Assembly: GCA_964564625.1 (NCBI GenBank)
Contig: CAZMBE010000008.1
Coordinates: forward strand, 35,977 to 99,976
DNA length: 64,000 nucleotides
Source of the DNA: UBA2185 sp964564625
Lineage (GTDB): Bacteria > Desulfobacterota > Syntrophia > Syntrophales > UBA2185
Direction: 5' to 3'
Part shown: positions 17,179-25,143 of the stretch, piece by piece
Position numbering within the stretch: the stretch's first letter is position 1
How the letters are laid out: each line of letters begins with the position of its first letter
Translations under genes and position numbers: made by a program
The notes under the pieces: generated by a model
Told to the model about the DNA's origin: nothing
Database searches by the model: none
Seen by the model: the letters and a program-made list of their open reading frames with translations, nothing else

Positions 17179-18114
17179 ATGGTCGACCTTGGTTACTTAG
17201 AGAAGATTACGCTGGTGTCCAAACCCATGGGCCAGCGGATCGTGGCGGCATTATTGTTGTACGCCAATTATCATATCTTCGCTCACGTGGATATCAAAAT
17301 CGAAAATATCGAGCGCATTCCCCGCCATGAAAACGTGATTTTTGCCATGAACCACACGGACCGATTCAACTACTGGCCTTTCCAGTATAAGCTGTGGAGC
17401 ATGAAGTCTTTTCCTTACACCACGGTATGGGTAAAGGGAAAGTATTACCGAAATTCACTGCTGGCGAAAGGTCTTGATCTTTGCAATTTGATTCCCGTGC
17501 CATCCATGAAATATTTGATAGAAGAACTTTACAAGAAGAAATTCAAGAAGAGGATTGAAGGCAATCTTTACCGAGCTATTAAAGATGTAATCGATGGTAA
17601 GTATGAGAAGATCGAACAATATCCAACGGCCGCGGCAGAGGTCATCAGTGCCATGGGGGAGCAGTTTGTCGATTTTATCCGCTCTCACTATGATCTCATT
17701 ATGGAGCGGGTAGCAGAGCTAAGCCGGAAGGCCCTGTGTGAGCAAAATCTCAATCTCATCATTTTCCCGGAGGGAACAAGAGGCACCGTCCTTGGTGAGG
17801 GACGAACAGGCCTGGCACAAATAGCGCTTGCAACAGGGAAAAAGATTGTTCCCGTAGGGTGTAATAATTCCGACGAGCTCTATACAGGGAGTCTTCCCTT
17901 CGCAAAAAGCGGTGTCATCACATACAGGATTGGAGAGCCTCTCTCTTTGCAGGATCAACTGAAAGAATTCCGCATAGAAGAAAAATTCAAGCCTTTTTCC
18001 AAAGAATCACAGCAGAAATATAAAAAGCATTTTGAACAGGTAACCGGGATCGTCATGGAAAGCATAAACCGGCTCCTGGATGAAAAATACAGGCGTATCT
18101 TCACCGGATCTTGA
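17179..18114 (+). CDS. PlsC-like 1-acylglycerol-3-phosphate acyltransferase family protein
   Basis: The protein (about 311 residues) has the acyltransferase block I NHTDRFNYWP (an NHxxxxD variant: NHTDRF), block III FPEGTRGTV and the downstream VPVGCNN region. Family members transfer acyl groups to lysophosphatidic acid or related lipids at the inner membrane. It is longer than a minimal PlsC because of an insertion of about 100 residues (17500-17740) between blocks. The frame opens with GTG 17152 next to a run of G, but ATG 17179 has GAGG 8 bases upstream and is preferred. It follows kdsB by 90 bp. Confidence 0.8.
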   Translation: MVDLGYLEKITLVSKPMGQRIVAALLLYANYHIFAHVDIKIENIERIPRHENVIFAMNHTDRFNYWPFQYKLWSMKSFPYTTVWVKGKYYRNSLLAKGLDLCNLIPVPSMKYLIEELYKKKFKKRIEGNLYRAIKDVIDGKYEKIEQYPTAAAEVISAMGEQFVDFIRSHYDLIMERVAELSRKALCEQNLNLIIFPEGTRGTVLGEGRTGLAQIALATGKKIVPVGCNNSDELYTGSLPFAKSGVITYRIGEPLSLQDQLKEFRIEEKFKPFSKESQQKYKKHFEQVTGIVMESINRLLDEKYRRIFTGS

Positions 18115-18174
18115 TGTTGAAAAGCTTCAAAGCCGGGATGAAGGCTGGATGCCTGTGATGAATGAGACATAGCG

Positions 18175-18915
18175 ATGCATCTTAAGAGCGTGATCCTGAA
18201 CCCGTCCCGATATCCGACACAGGATTGTTATCCTTTCTCTGTGCCCGTCTTTCAACACACGAAACACATTGCCTTCGCATCTCCTGTGACGTTCTTTATT
18301 GGTGAAAACGGTTCGGGTAAGTCGACGTTGCTGGAGGCTATGTCCCGTGCCTGCGGTATCCATATCTGGCGGGAACCTGAGAGAACTCGCGTAAATCAAA
18401 ATCCCTATGAAGACAAATTCCACCATTTCCTTACTGTACAATGGACAGATGGAAAAGTTCCGGGCTCCTTTTTCGGGTCCGGTATCTTCAGGCACTTCAC
18501 ACAGCTCTTGGATGAATGGGCGGCGGCCGATCCAGGGCAACTTATGTATTATGGCGGAAAGTCTTTAATAACCCAATCTCATGGCGAATCATTCCTGTCC
18601 TTTTTCCGGAACCGCTATCGGATCAAGGGGCTCTACCTGCTTGATGAACCGGAGACAGCGCTCTCTCCCCGGAGCCAGCTCGCCCTGCTGGAGATTCTGA
18701 CGGAGACAAGTGAAGCGGGCTACGCTCAATTTGTGATTGCCACGCACTCTCCTATTCTTCTGGCCTGTCCGAACGCATCAATCTACAGTTTTGATTATAA
18801 CCCCGCACAGCCCATCCGGTATGAAGATACGGATCACTACCGTATTTACAAAGAATTCATGGAAGACAGGAGTAAATACTTGAAAAACGGTGTCGCTACC
18901 GATAAATTCAAATGA
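18175..18915 (+). CDS. AAA family ATPase (ABC/RecF-like P-loop), function unknown
   Basis: This 246-residue soluble protein has Walker A FFIGENGSGKSTLLEA, a signature-like SHGESFL, Walker B GLYLLDEPETALSPRSQ and a switch histidine in ATHSPIL. It therefore has a complete ABC-type ATPase head without membrane or coiled-coil parts. Stand-alone proteins of this type are annotated as predicted ATPases and have no agreed function. It lies between an acyltransferase and the cobamide uptake genes and does not look like a transport ATPase of either group. No strong ribosome-binding site precedes ATG 18175. Confidence 0.75.
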   Translation: MHLKSVILNPSRYPTQDCYPFSVPVFQHTKHIAFASPVTFFIGENGSGKSTLLEAMSRACGIHIWREPERTRVNQNPYEDKFHHFLTVQWTDGKVPGSFFGSGIFRHFTQLLDEWAAADPGQLMYYGGKSLITQSHGESFLSFFRNRYRIKGLYLLDEPETALSPRSQLALLEILTETSEAGYAQFVIATHSPILLACPNASIYSFDYNPAQPIRYEDTDHYRIYKEFMEDRSKYLKNGVATDKFK

Positions 18916-19072
18916 ATGATGGTAAGAAATGTTTGTAATTGCCGAACTTGCCCACTACACCGCGTCAAAACTCGGTATTGACTGTTATGGCCAGATGACC
19001 CGAAGACCCGAAGACCGACTACCTGATAGCGGACGACACAGTATGAATAGCTTGTTGATTTCTCAGAGGACG

Positions 19073-19906
19073 ATGAAGAAAATTTTTCCACTTGTGGTAT
19101 TATTGTGGTGCGCTCTTTCCGGTACCGCCTTTGCCGCACCCCCGGGAAGGATTGTTTCTCTCGCGCCTTCCATTACGGAGATTCTCTATGATCTTGGCCT
19201 GGAAGACCGTGTTGTCGCCGTTACCACTTTTTGTGATTATCCCCCCCAGGCCATGCATAAACCAAAGATTGGAGGCTATGCAAATCCGTCCATCGAGGCT
19301 ATTGTTGCCGCGCGGCCCGACCTGGTGGTCATGACCGATGACGGGAACCCTATAGAAGTGTCTGATAGGTTGATGAAATTAGGGATTACTACCTATACTT
19401 TCAGGGCAAAACGCCTTTCTGAACTTCCCCAGGGCATCCGCGATTTAGGCGTTGCGATTGGGATAAAAAACCAGGCTTACAAACGGGCAAAAAGGATCGA
19501 AACAGGGCTTCGCAAGTATGCAGGGAATGTTCAGAAATCACCGCCCCCCTATTTTGGGAAAAAGGCGATTTTCATTATTCAACCGGAACCGCTAATTGTA
19601 GCGGGGCCTGGGACTGTCATTGATGATGCATTCAATCTCTTAGGATTACAGAATATCGCTTCCGATACTGATGCACGGTACCCCAAATATTCTATTGAGG
19701 AAGTAATCCTCAGATCTCCCGATGTGATATTTATCGGCATCGGCCCCATGACCAGAGAAACCTCCAAAACCCTCCTGAAAAGGTTGGCAAGGCTTGATGC
19801 GGTCCGAAAAGGTCGAGTCTATTATACCAGTGAATCACTGTACAGACTGACACCAAGGGTTATGTCCGGTATTGAGGAAATCGAAGGGCATCTTCGCGGA
19901 TATTGA
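19073..19906 (+). CDS. btuF: Cobalamin ABC transporter substrate-binding protein BtuF
   Basis: BtuF captures cobamides in the periplasm and delivers them to BtuCD. A signal peptide (KKIFPLVVLLWCALSGTAFA) precedes a class III solute-binding fold with RIVSLAPSITEILYDLGLE, ARPDLVV, and the C-terminal family segment (VMSGIEEIEGHL). The frame is open back to ATG 18929, which would add 48 residues before the signal peptide. I prefer ATG 19073 because the mature layout then is normal, although AGAGGA sits only 2 bases away; ATG 19043 is another choice. The riboswitch lies downstream, so btuF itself is not obviously under B12 control. Confidence 0.88.
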   Translation: MKKIFPLVVLLWCALSGTAFAAPPGRIVSLAPSITEILYDLGLEDRVVAVTTFCDYPPQAMHKPKIGGYANPSIEAIVAARPDLVVMTDDGNPIEVSDRLMKLGITTYTFRAKRLSELPQGIRDLGVAIGIKNQAYKRAKRIETGLRKYAGNVQKSPPPYFGKKAIFIIQPEPLIVAGPGTVIDDAFNLLGLQNIASDTDARYPKYSIEEVILRSPDVIFIGIGPMTRETSKTLLKRLARLDAVRKGRVYYTSESLYRLTPRVMSGIEEIEGHLRGY

Positions 19907-19964
19907 GCCTTATCTTTGATCTTGACAAATATCTTTACCTCTGCTAATTAGCATAAAATAAATA

Positions 19965-20125
19965 GAAAAACCATTATTGGTGGATATGAGGAAGAGGGGT
20001 TAAAAGCCCCCGCTGCCCCGCAGCCGTGAAAGGAACGAAAACCCGATTTGCCACTGTCATACTATGACGGGAAGGCGGGTGAGTAGGTAGCCTGAAGCCG
20101 GAAAACCGATCCATCAAGAAGATCC
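19965..20125 (+). promoter_or_regulatory. Cobalamin riboswitch upstream of btuC
   Basis: The conserved core is clear: GCTGCCCCGCAGCCGTGAAAGG, then GCCACTG, then GGGAAGGCGGG, then the B12-box-like GTAGCCTGAAGCCGG. Edges are approximate. It lies between btuF and btuC, after a possible -35 (TTGACA, 19922-19927) with a weak -10. Directly after the aptamer, CCTC (20124-20127) can pair with GAGG of the btuC ribosome-binding site (20132-20135), which suggests translational control. Binding of adenosylcobalamin represses uptake genes in this class. Confidence 0.92.
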
Positions 20126-20139
20126 TCGCGGGAGGGATA

Positions 20140-21234
20140 ATGCTTAAGTACTTTTTCCTACCATTTTTCATTCTATCCTCTATTTCCGTCCTTGCGATCA
20201 CCAAAGACATGACAGATAAGGTTGTAACGCTTTCCCGGGTCATTCGGGTGAGCCTCTTGCTCCTTGCAGTTTTCATTATTATTTCAGTGGCTTCGATGCT
20301 CGTCGGATCCAGCCAGTTGGGTACGGTATCTCTTGTCAAAGCCTTGCTGGCGATGATAAAGAGTGAGGACCTCAATCTTTTTATAACGGAAAAGACAATC
20401 CTTTTCTCCATTCGCCTGCCGCGGATTATCTTTGCCGGTATTGTTGGCGCGTCGCTCTCGGCAGCTGGTGTTGTATTTCAGGGACTTCTCCGCAACCCCC
20501 TTGCAGACCCTTACATCCTTGGGATATCTGGAGGATCAGCGGTCGGGGCGATTGTTGCTATCATCATGGGGATAAGCTTCGTTCCTTTTGGTGTTGCCGG
20601 TCTCGCTGTTTCGGGGGCGCTCCTCACCATCGGTTTGGTGTATGGTATTGCCAGAACAAAGAAAGAACTTCACTCTACAACCCTTCTCTTGGCAGGCGTG
20701 ATCGTCAATGCCTTTTTTTCTGCCGTTATTATGTTACTCATTTCTATGACAAATAATCATGAACTGCGGAGTGCGATATTCTGGTTAATGGGAGATTTGA
20801 GTCTCGCCGAATGGAACGAGATTATACTTACCGGCTTTTTTTTAATGATCGGATTCATTGTTATGTACATCTATTCGAGACATTTGAATCTCATCGTCTC
20901 CGGCGAAGAGACAGCCATGCAGCTTGGTGTAGATGTTGAGAAAACCAAGAAGATACTCCTTCTTGCCGCATCGCTTGTAACGGGAGTAGCCGTATCGGTG
21001 AGCGGCACCATCGGCTTTATCGGCCTGATTATACCGCACATGATGAGAATGCTGTTAGGTTCGGATCACAGGCTTCTCCTCCCCTCTTCCGCGCTTTTCG
21101 GCGCCTCATTTCTTATTGTTGCGGACACCCTTGCCAGAACGATTACCGCCCCCGCAGAGTTGCCCGTGGGTGTAATTACGGCAATGTGCGGGGCTCCCTA
21201 CTTCATTTACCTCTTACGCAGGAAGGCAATCTGA
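20140..21234 (+). CDS. btuC: Cobalamin ABC transporter permease BtuC (FecCD family)
   Basis: This 364-residue polytopic inner-membrane protein forms the translocation path for cobamides. It has about ten hydrophobic segments and FecCD-family motifs: LRNPLADPYILGISGGSAVG, LLLAGVIVNAFFSA, the cytoplasmic coupling region and GFIGLIIPHMMR. ATG 20140 follows GGGAGGG at 4-5 bases; ATG 20209 would give a shorter N terminus with no ribosome-binding site. It is preceded by a cobalamin riboswitch and followed 3 bp later by btuD. Confidence 0.94.
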   Translation: MLKYFFLPFFILSSISVLAITKDMTDKVVTLSRVIRVSLLLLAVFIIISVASMLVGSSQLGTVSLVKALLAMIKSEDLNLFITEKTILFSIRLPRIIFAGIVGASLSAAGVVFQGLLRNPLADPYILGISGGSAVGAIVAIIMGISFVPFGVAGLAVSGALLTIGLVYGIARTKKELHSTTLLLAGVIVNAFFSAVIMLLISMTNNHELRSAIFWLMGDLSLAEWNEIILTGFFLMIGFIVMYIYSRHLNLIVSGEETAMQLGVDVEKTKKILLLAASLVTGVAVSVSGTIGFIGLIIPHMMRMLLGSDHRLLLPSSALFGASFLIVADTLARTITAPAELPVGVITAMCGAPYFIYLLRRKAI

Positions 21235-21237
21235 TCC

Positions 21238-22068
21238 ATGCCCATTATAAAACTGCAACACATTGGGTTCAGATATGATGACGATTGGGTCTTAAGGAAC
21301 ATTTCTTTCGAGGTGCACAAGGGAGAGTTCGTAGGCGTAATTGGTCCCAACGGTTCCGGTAAGACGACTCTCCTCAAGATACTGGATGGTATCTTCACTC
21401 CCCAGGAAGGAGAAATGTGGATAGACGAAACCCCGAGCGGTAAGCTCAAGAGAGAACACCTGGCGAAAATAATTGCAGTTGTTCCCCAGGAGTCCTTGAT
21501 GATTTTTCCCTTCACCGTTCAGGAAATCGTGTTAATGGGACGAGCGCCGCATTTAGGCAAATGGAGATTTGAAGGAGACACAGACTTCAGGATTGCTCGT
21601 CAGGCCATGGAGATGACGGATACGCTATCCTTGATGAAGCGGAACATGAATGAATTGAGTGGTGGTGAGCGGCAGAGGGTCTTAATAGCAAGGGCTTTGG
21701 CACAGCAACCGCAGATCATGCTCCTTGATGAACCCACCGCCTTTCTGGACATCCGGCATCAAGTAGAATTTTTTGATTTAATAAAAGCACTGAACAAAGA
21801 CCAGGCACTCACGGTAATCGGCGCCAGTCACGATATCAACCTGGCATCGCTGTACTGTGACAGGATTATGCTTCTTCGTAGCGGCGATATCCATTGTATG
21901 GGAAGTCCCGAAGAGGTAATCACGGAATCAAACATTAAGGAAGTGTACAAAACAGATGTCACCGTTGATAGAAATCCAATGACCGGTCAGCCACGGGTCA
22001 CGCTCTTGAGTTCATATCCGTCGGAGGGAGGAAACCGGTTTCAATCCGGTGCTGCCCCGCAACTGTAA
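21238..22068 (+). CDS. btuD: Cobalamin ABC transporter ATPase BtuD
   Basis: BtuD powers the BtuC permease. The 276-residue protein has Walker A GPNGSGKTTLLK, Q-loop VVPQE, signature LSGGERQRVLIARAL, Walker B IMLLDEPTAFLD and switch His in GASHDIN. The last 15 or so codons, from about 22016, lie inside the next cobalamin riboswitch. The stop TAA (22066-22068) is part of the conserved aptamer core. The C-terminal tail sequence is thus constrained by RNA and not by transporter function. Confidence 0.95.
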   Translation: MPIIKLQHIGFRYDDDWVLRNISFEVHKGEFVGVIGPNGSGKTTLLKILDGIFTPQEGEMWIDETPSGKLKREHLAKIIAVVPQESLMIFPFTVQEIVLMGRAPHLGKWRFEGDTDFRIARQAMEMTDTLSLMKRNMNELSGGERQRVLIARALAQQPQIMLLDEPTAFLDIRHQVEFFDLIKALNKDQALTVIGASHDINLASLYCDRIMLLRSGDIHCMGSPEEVITESNIKEVYKTDVTVDRNPMTGQPRVTLLSSYPSEGGNRFQSGAAPQL

Positions 22069-22180
22069 GCGGAACGAAATCCACAGAAAGCCACGGGTTT
22101 TCCATACGAGGAAGGCCGGGAAGGCGTGGAACATAGGTGCAAGGTACGAGCCGCAAGCCAGGACACTCATCTGATGGATC
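22005..22180 (+). promoter_or_regulatory. Cobalamin riboswitch upstream of btuB, overlapping the btuD 3' end
   Basis: The element contains GGTGCTGCCCCGCAACTG, TAAGCGGAACGAAA, GCCACGGG, GGCCGGGAAGGCGTGG and a B12-box-like GAGCCGCAAGCCAGGAC near its end. Edges are approximate. It begins upstream of the btuD stop, so transcripts reading through btuD would carry the aptamer while still being translated. A short TTCCC/GGGAA hairpin (about 22193-22206) ends just before the btuB ribosome-binding site and could be part of the expression platform. Confidence 0.93.
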
Positions 22181-22218
22181 AAATAACTACGTTCCCGAGG
22201 GGGAAAGGAGAAAATCAA

Positions 22219-24330
22219 ATGAAAAAAGGCTTAAAATTACTTGTTGTTTTCACTGTGTTCCTGTTGCTTGCCGCATCGGCCGGCGTAACGCTTGCGGAGA
22301 AGGAAGATGCTGCCCAGGAAAAAGCTGCCCAGGAAAAAGCAATTCTCATGGAAGAGGTAGTCGTCACTGCGACACGGGATACGGAAGAAATTCGAAAGAT
22401 TCCTGCGAATGTTTCCGTCATTACGACTGAGCAGATTGAAAAATCGGGTGCAACGACAATTCCGGAAGTCCTCGATAAGCTGGAAAGCATACAGTTCCGC
22501 TCCTATAGCGGCAACTCCTCCCAGGCGACCATAGATATACGCGGCTTCGGAGGCGATAATCCTTTTGGCAAGAGCCTGATCATGCTTGACGGCAGGCGCC
22601 TGAACAGACCGGATATGTCTTCTATCAACTGGCTGCAGATTCCCTTGAATAATGTTGAGAGGATCGAGGTCGTCCGTGGCGCAAGCAGTGTCCTCTATGG
22701 TGATGCGGCGATCGGCGGCGTCATCAACATAATTACCAAGAAAGGCGAGGGACCACCGAAAGTGAACGCTTCCGTAATAGTGGGAAGCTATGGCCTCCAC
22801 GATGAACGGGTGAGTGTAACCGGTTCTGTGGATAAATTTACTTACGCGCTGAACGGAGAAAACAATTACAACTCCGGCTATCGGGACCGATCAAAATTCT
22901 CATCCAAAGGAGGCGGGTTTGATTTTGGATATAACGCAAGTGAGAGCTTCAGTGCATCTTTAGGAGCTTCCTTCAATAAAACGGACTATCAAATGCCGGG
23001 GTTTCTTACGCAAACCCAGCTCGATCAGGACAGGCGGCAGTACCAGCATGCACCGCCGGAATTATACAGTATCACAACACCCGATGATGATGGATCAGAT
23101 AAATATACCAACGTCAATCTGGGCATAAAGTCCCTCTTGGGATCCATCGGGGAGATCGATGTCTCTTTTCTGTATGGTAAAAAGGACCTTGAGACCAACA
23201 TGCCCTCATGGTTCCTGTTTTCGGATACCTCAACAGACACGTACGGTGTTACACCGAAATATGTTCTGGCAAAGGACATCTTTGGCTTCAAAAATAAACT
23301 GGTTATCGGCCTGGATTATTACCATGAACCTTATGAGAAGGAATTATACAGCAGCCGGGCAAGAACCTTAAAAACAAGCTCGGCAGATTTTACCAGGAAC
23401 AGTCTTGCGTATTATGTCAGGGATGAATTCAGCATTTTAAAAAACCTGATTCTGCATGCCGGATATCGGTCAGAACATACATCCATTGAGGGGTCAAACA
23501 AGGACAATGTGAATCCGGCCAACAATTTCTCAGACGAGGAAAACACGTACAACGCGGACGCGTATGAAGCGGGACTGACCTTACTTGTGGGTAAGAAAAC
23601 AAAGGTCTTCGCGAAGTATGCTACGGTCTACCGGATCCCTTTTTTAGATGAAATCGCCATGTTCAACGGATATAGCGGCGGTGTCCTGTTTAACAAGAAC
23701 CTCAAGAAAGAAAAAGGGGTCAGCATGGAAGCGGGCACGGAATTGTATCCCCTGGATAACCTGAAAATAGGACTAACCGTCTTCAGGATCAATATGGAGG
23801 ATGAAATTTCATGGTTCGCTACAGGTCTGTTTACCGGGTATAATACAAATCAAGATAAGACACGTCATGACGGCGCAGAGGTTTCCCTGTCCTATGCATG
23901 GGGTAAATGGGCCAAGTTCTATGGCAATTTCACCTACCACAAGGCTACCTTTGAAAATGGGCCGTATGATAACAAGGAAATGCCTCTGGTGCCTAAACGG
24001 ATGGCGAATGCCGGCATCGAGATATATCTTCCCTACAACCTGATTCTGCGTCCTGAAGTTCGCTACGTGGGAAAGACCTACCTGTCCCAAGACTATAACA
24101 ACGTTGCCGAGAAACTGGATTCCCATACCCTCTATAATGTTTATCTCTCGTATAAGCCGACGTTTGGAAAAGTAACGATGACAGCCTTTTTTGGTGTAGA
24201 GAATCTGACCGACGAGAAATATTCGTCATTTGGTTCGTACAATGTCCCTGCATATGGTGCGGGAGCTCCTAATACTTACTATCCCATGCCGGGGATCATG
24301 TGTAAGGGAGGACTTTCCTTTGAACTTTAA
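22219..24330 (+). CDS. btuB: TonB-dependent outer-membrane cobalamin receptor BtuB
   Basis: BtuB imports cobamides through the outer membrane with energy from TonB. ATG 22219 (AAAGGAG 8 bases upstream) gives about 703 residues. These comprise a signal peptide, a TonB-box-like EEVVVTAT, a plug domain (IPANVSVITTEQIEKSG, VIRG-like DIRGFGGDN, VEVVRGASSVLYGDAAIGGVI in outline) and a beta-barrel of alternating aromatic strands. It ends in the typical hydrophobic strand with a terminal FEL. The open frame extends to 22126 but enters the riboswitch. Riboswitch control and the neighbouring btuCD genes support a cobamide substrate over iron. Confidence 0.93.
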   Translation: MKKGLKLLVVFTVFLLLAASAGVTLAEKEDAAQEKAAQEKAILMEEVVVTATRDTEEIRKIPANVSVITTEQIEKSGATTIPEVLDKLESIQFRSYSGNSSQATIDIRGFGGDNPFGKSLIMLDGRRLNRPDMSSINWLQIPLNNVERIEVVRGASSVLYGDAAIGGVINIITKKGEGPPKVNASVIVGSYGLHDERVSVTGSVDKFTYALNGENNYNSGYRDRSKFSSKGGGFDFGYNASESFSASLGASFNKTDYQMPGFLTQTQLDQDRRQYQHAPPELYSITTPDDDGSDKYTNVNLGIKSLLGSIGEIDVSFLYGKKDLETNMPSWFLFSDTSTDTYGVTPKYVLAKDIFGFKNKLVIGLDYYHEPYEKELYSSRARTLKTSSADFTRNSLAYYVRDEFSILKNLILHAGYRSEHTSIEGSNKDNVNPANNFSDEENTYNADAYEAGLTLLVGKKTKVFAKYATVYRIPFLDEIAMFNGYSGGVLFNKNLKKEKGVSMEAGTELYPLDNLKIGLTVFRINMEDEISWFATGLFTGYNTNQDKTRHDGAEVSLSYAWGKWAKFYGNFTYHKATFENGPYDNKEMPLVPKRMANAGIEIYLPYNLILRPEVRYVGKTYLSQDYNNVAEKLDSHTLYNVYLSYKPTFGKVTMTAFFGVENLTDEKYSSFGSYNVPAYGAGAPNTYYPMPGIMCKGGLSFEL

Positions 24331-25120
24331 AGGAGACTGGTCTCTGAAAAACCGTTTTCCCTTCCGTCTGGGAACGACTTCATACATCATTCCGGCGGAT
24401 CTGCTGCCGAATGTCGGCTTTTTAGCAGATAAGGTGGATGACATCGAACTGGTGTTGTTTGAATCGGATGAATTTTCCAATCTGCCGGATGCGGTCACTA
24501 TCGAAAGGCTCAAGGACATAGCAGGACGGTTTGACCTGACCTACACCGTCCATCTTCCTCTCGATACCTTGATGGGACACGCTCAGGCATCTGTCCGGCA
24601 GCAATCTGTGGATAAATGTCTCCGTGTTATCGAGCGCACGGCTCCGCTCTCGCCCTTTGCCTATGTTGTACATTTCCATGGGGATCAACGGGGCAAAAGC
24701 CCTTCGCTGGAAATGGAACGATGGGTCGATGGTCACAGGCAATCTGCGGAGATGCTTGTTCGGGCCGTTGATGCCCAGGACCTGTGTGTGGAATTGCTCG
24801 ATTATCCCTACGAACTCATCGATGGCATTGTAAGTGACTATGGACTGAGCATCTGCCTCGATATGGGCCATCTCCTTCTTTACGGATATGAGCCGGAAGA
24901 GTATCTCGACCGTTATCTGTCACGGACTCGAGTGGTTCATCTCCACGGAGTTGAAGACGGGCACGATCATCGCGGCCTATCTTGTGTGCCTGCCCGGCTG
25001 CTCAGAACCCTTGTAGAAAGGCTGGGAAACGGGTCGAATAAAACCAGGGTTGTAACGATGGAAATCTTCGATGAAGGAATGCTTTACCAATCCATGGACG
25101 TCATGAGTCGGTATGCGTAA
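24320..25120 (+). CDS. cbiR: Cobamide-remodelling phosphodiesterase CbiR-like (AP-endonuclease-2 / sugar-isomerase TIM barrel)
   Basis: CbiR removes the lower ligand from imported cobamides so that the cell can rebuild them with its preferred base. This protein has the TIM-barrel metal-site pattern of the family: TVHLPLD, VVHFHGD, CVELLDYP, CLDMGHLLLYG, VVHLHGVEDGHDH and VTMEIFDE. The start is unclear. TTG 24320 has GGGAGG 8 bases upstream and overlaps the btuB stop by 11 bp, giving 266 residues; an ATG at 24230 lies deep in btuB. The family assignment rests on motif pattern plus position between btuB and cbiP. Other xylose-isomerase-like functions remain possible. Confidence 0.78.
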   Translation: MNFKGDWSLKNRFPFRLGTTSYIIPADLLPNVGFLADKVDDIELVLFESDEFSNLPDAVTIERLKDIAGRFDLTYTVHLPLDTLMGHAQASVRQQSVDKCLRVIERTAPLSPFAYVVHFHGDQRGKSPSLEMERWVDGHRQSAEMLVRAVDAQDLCVELLDYPYELIDGIVSDYGLSICLDMGHLLLYGYEPEEYLDRYLSRTRVVHLHGVEDGHDHRGLSCVPARLLRTLVERLGNGSNKTRVVTMEIFDEGMLYQSMDVMSRYA

Positions 25121-25143
25121 TGATGCACTCATAGAATATACAT

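Noticed and set aside
18929..19072. Separate small gene before btuF
   Set aside because: It is in frame with btuF and lacks its own stop or any family likeness; it is more likely a non-coding leader or an extension.
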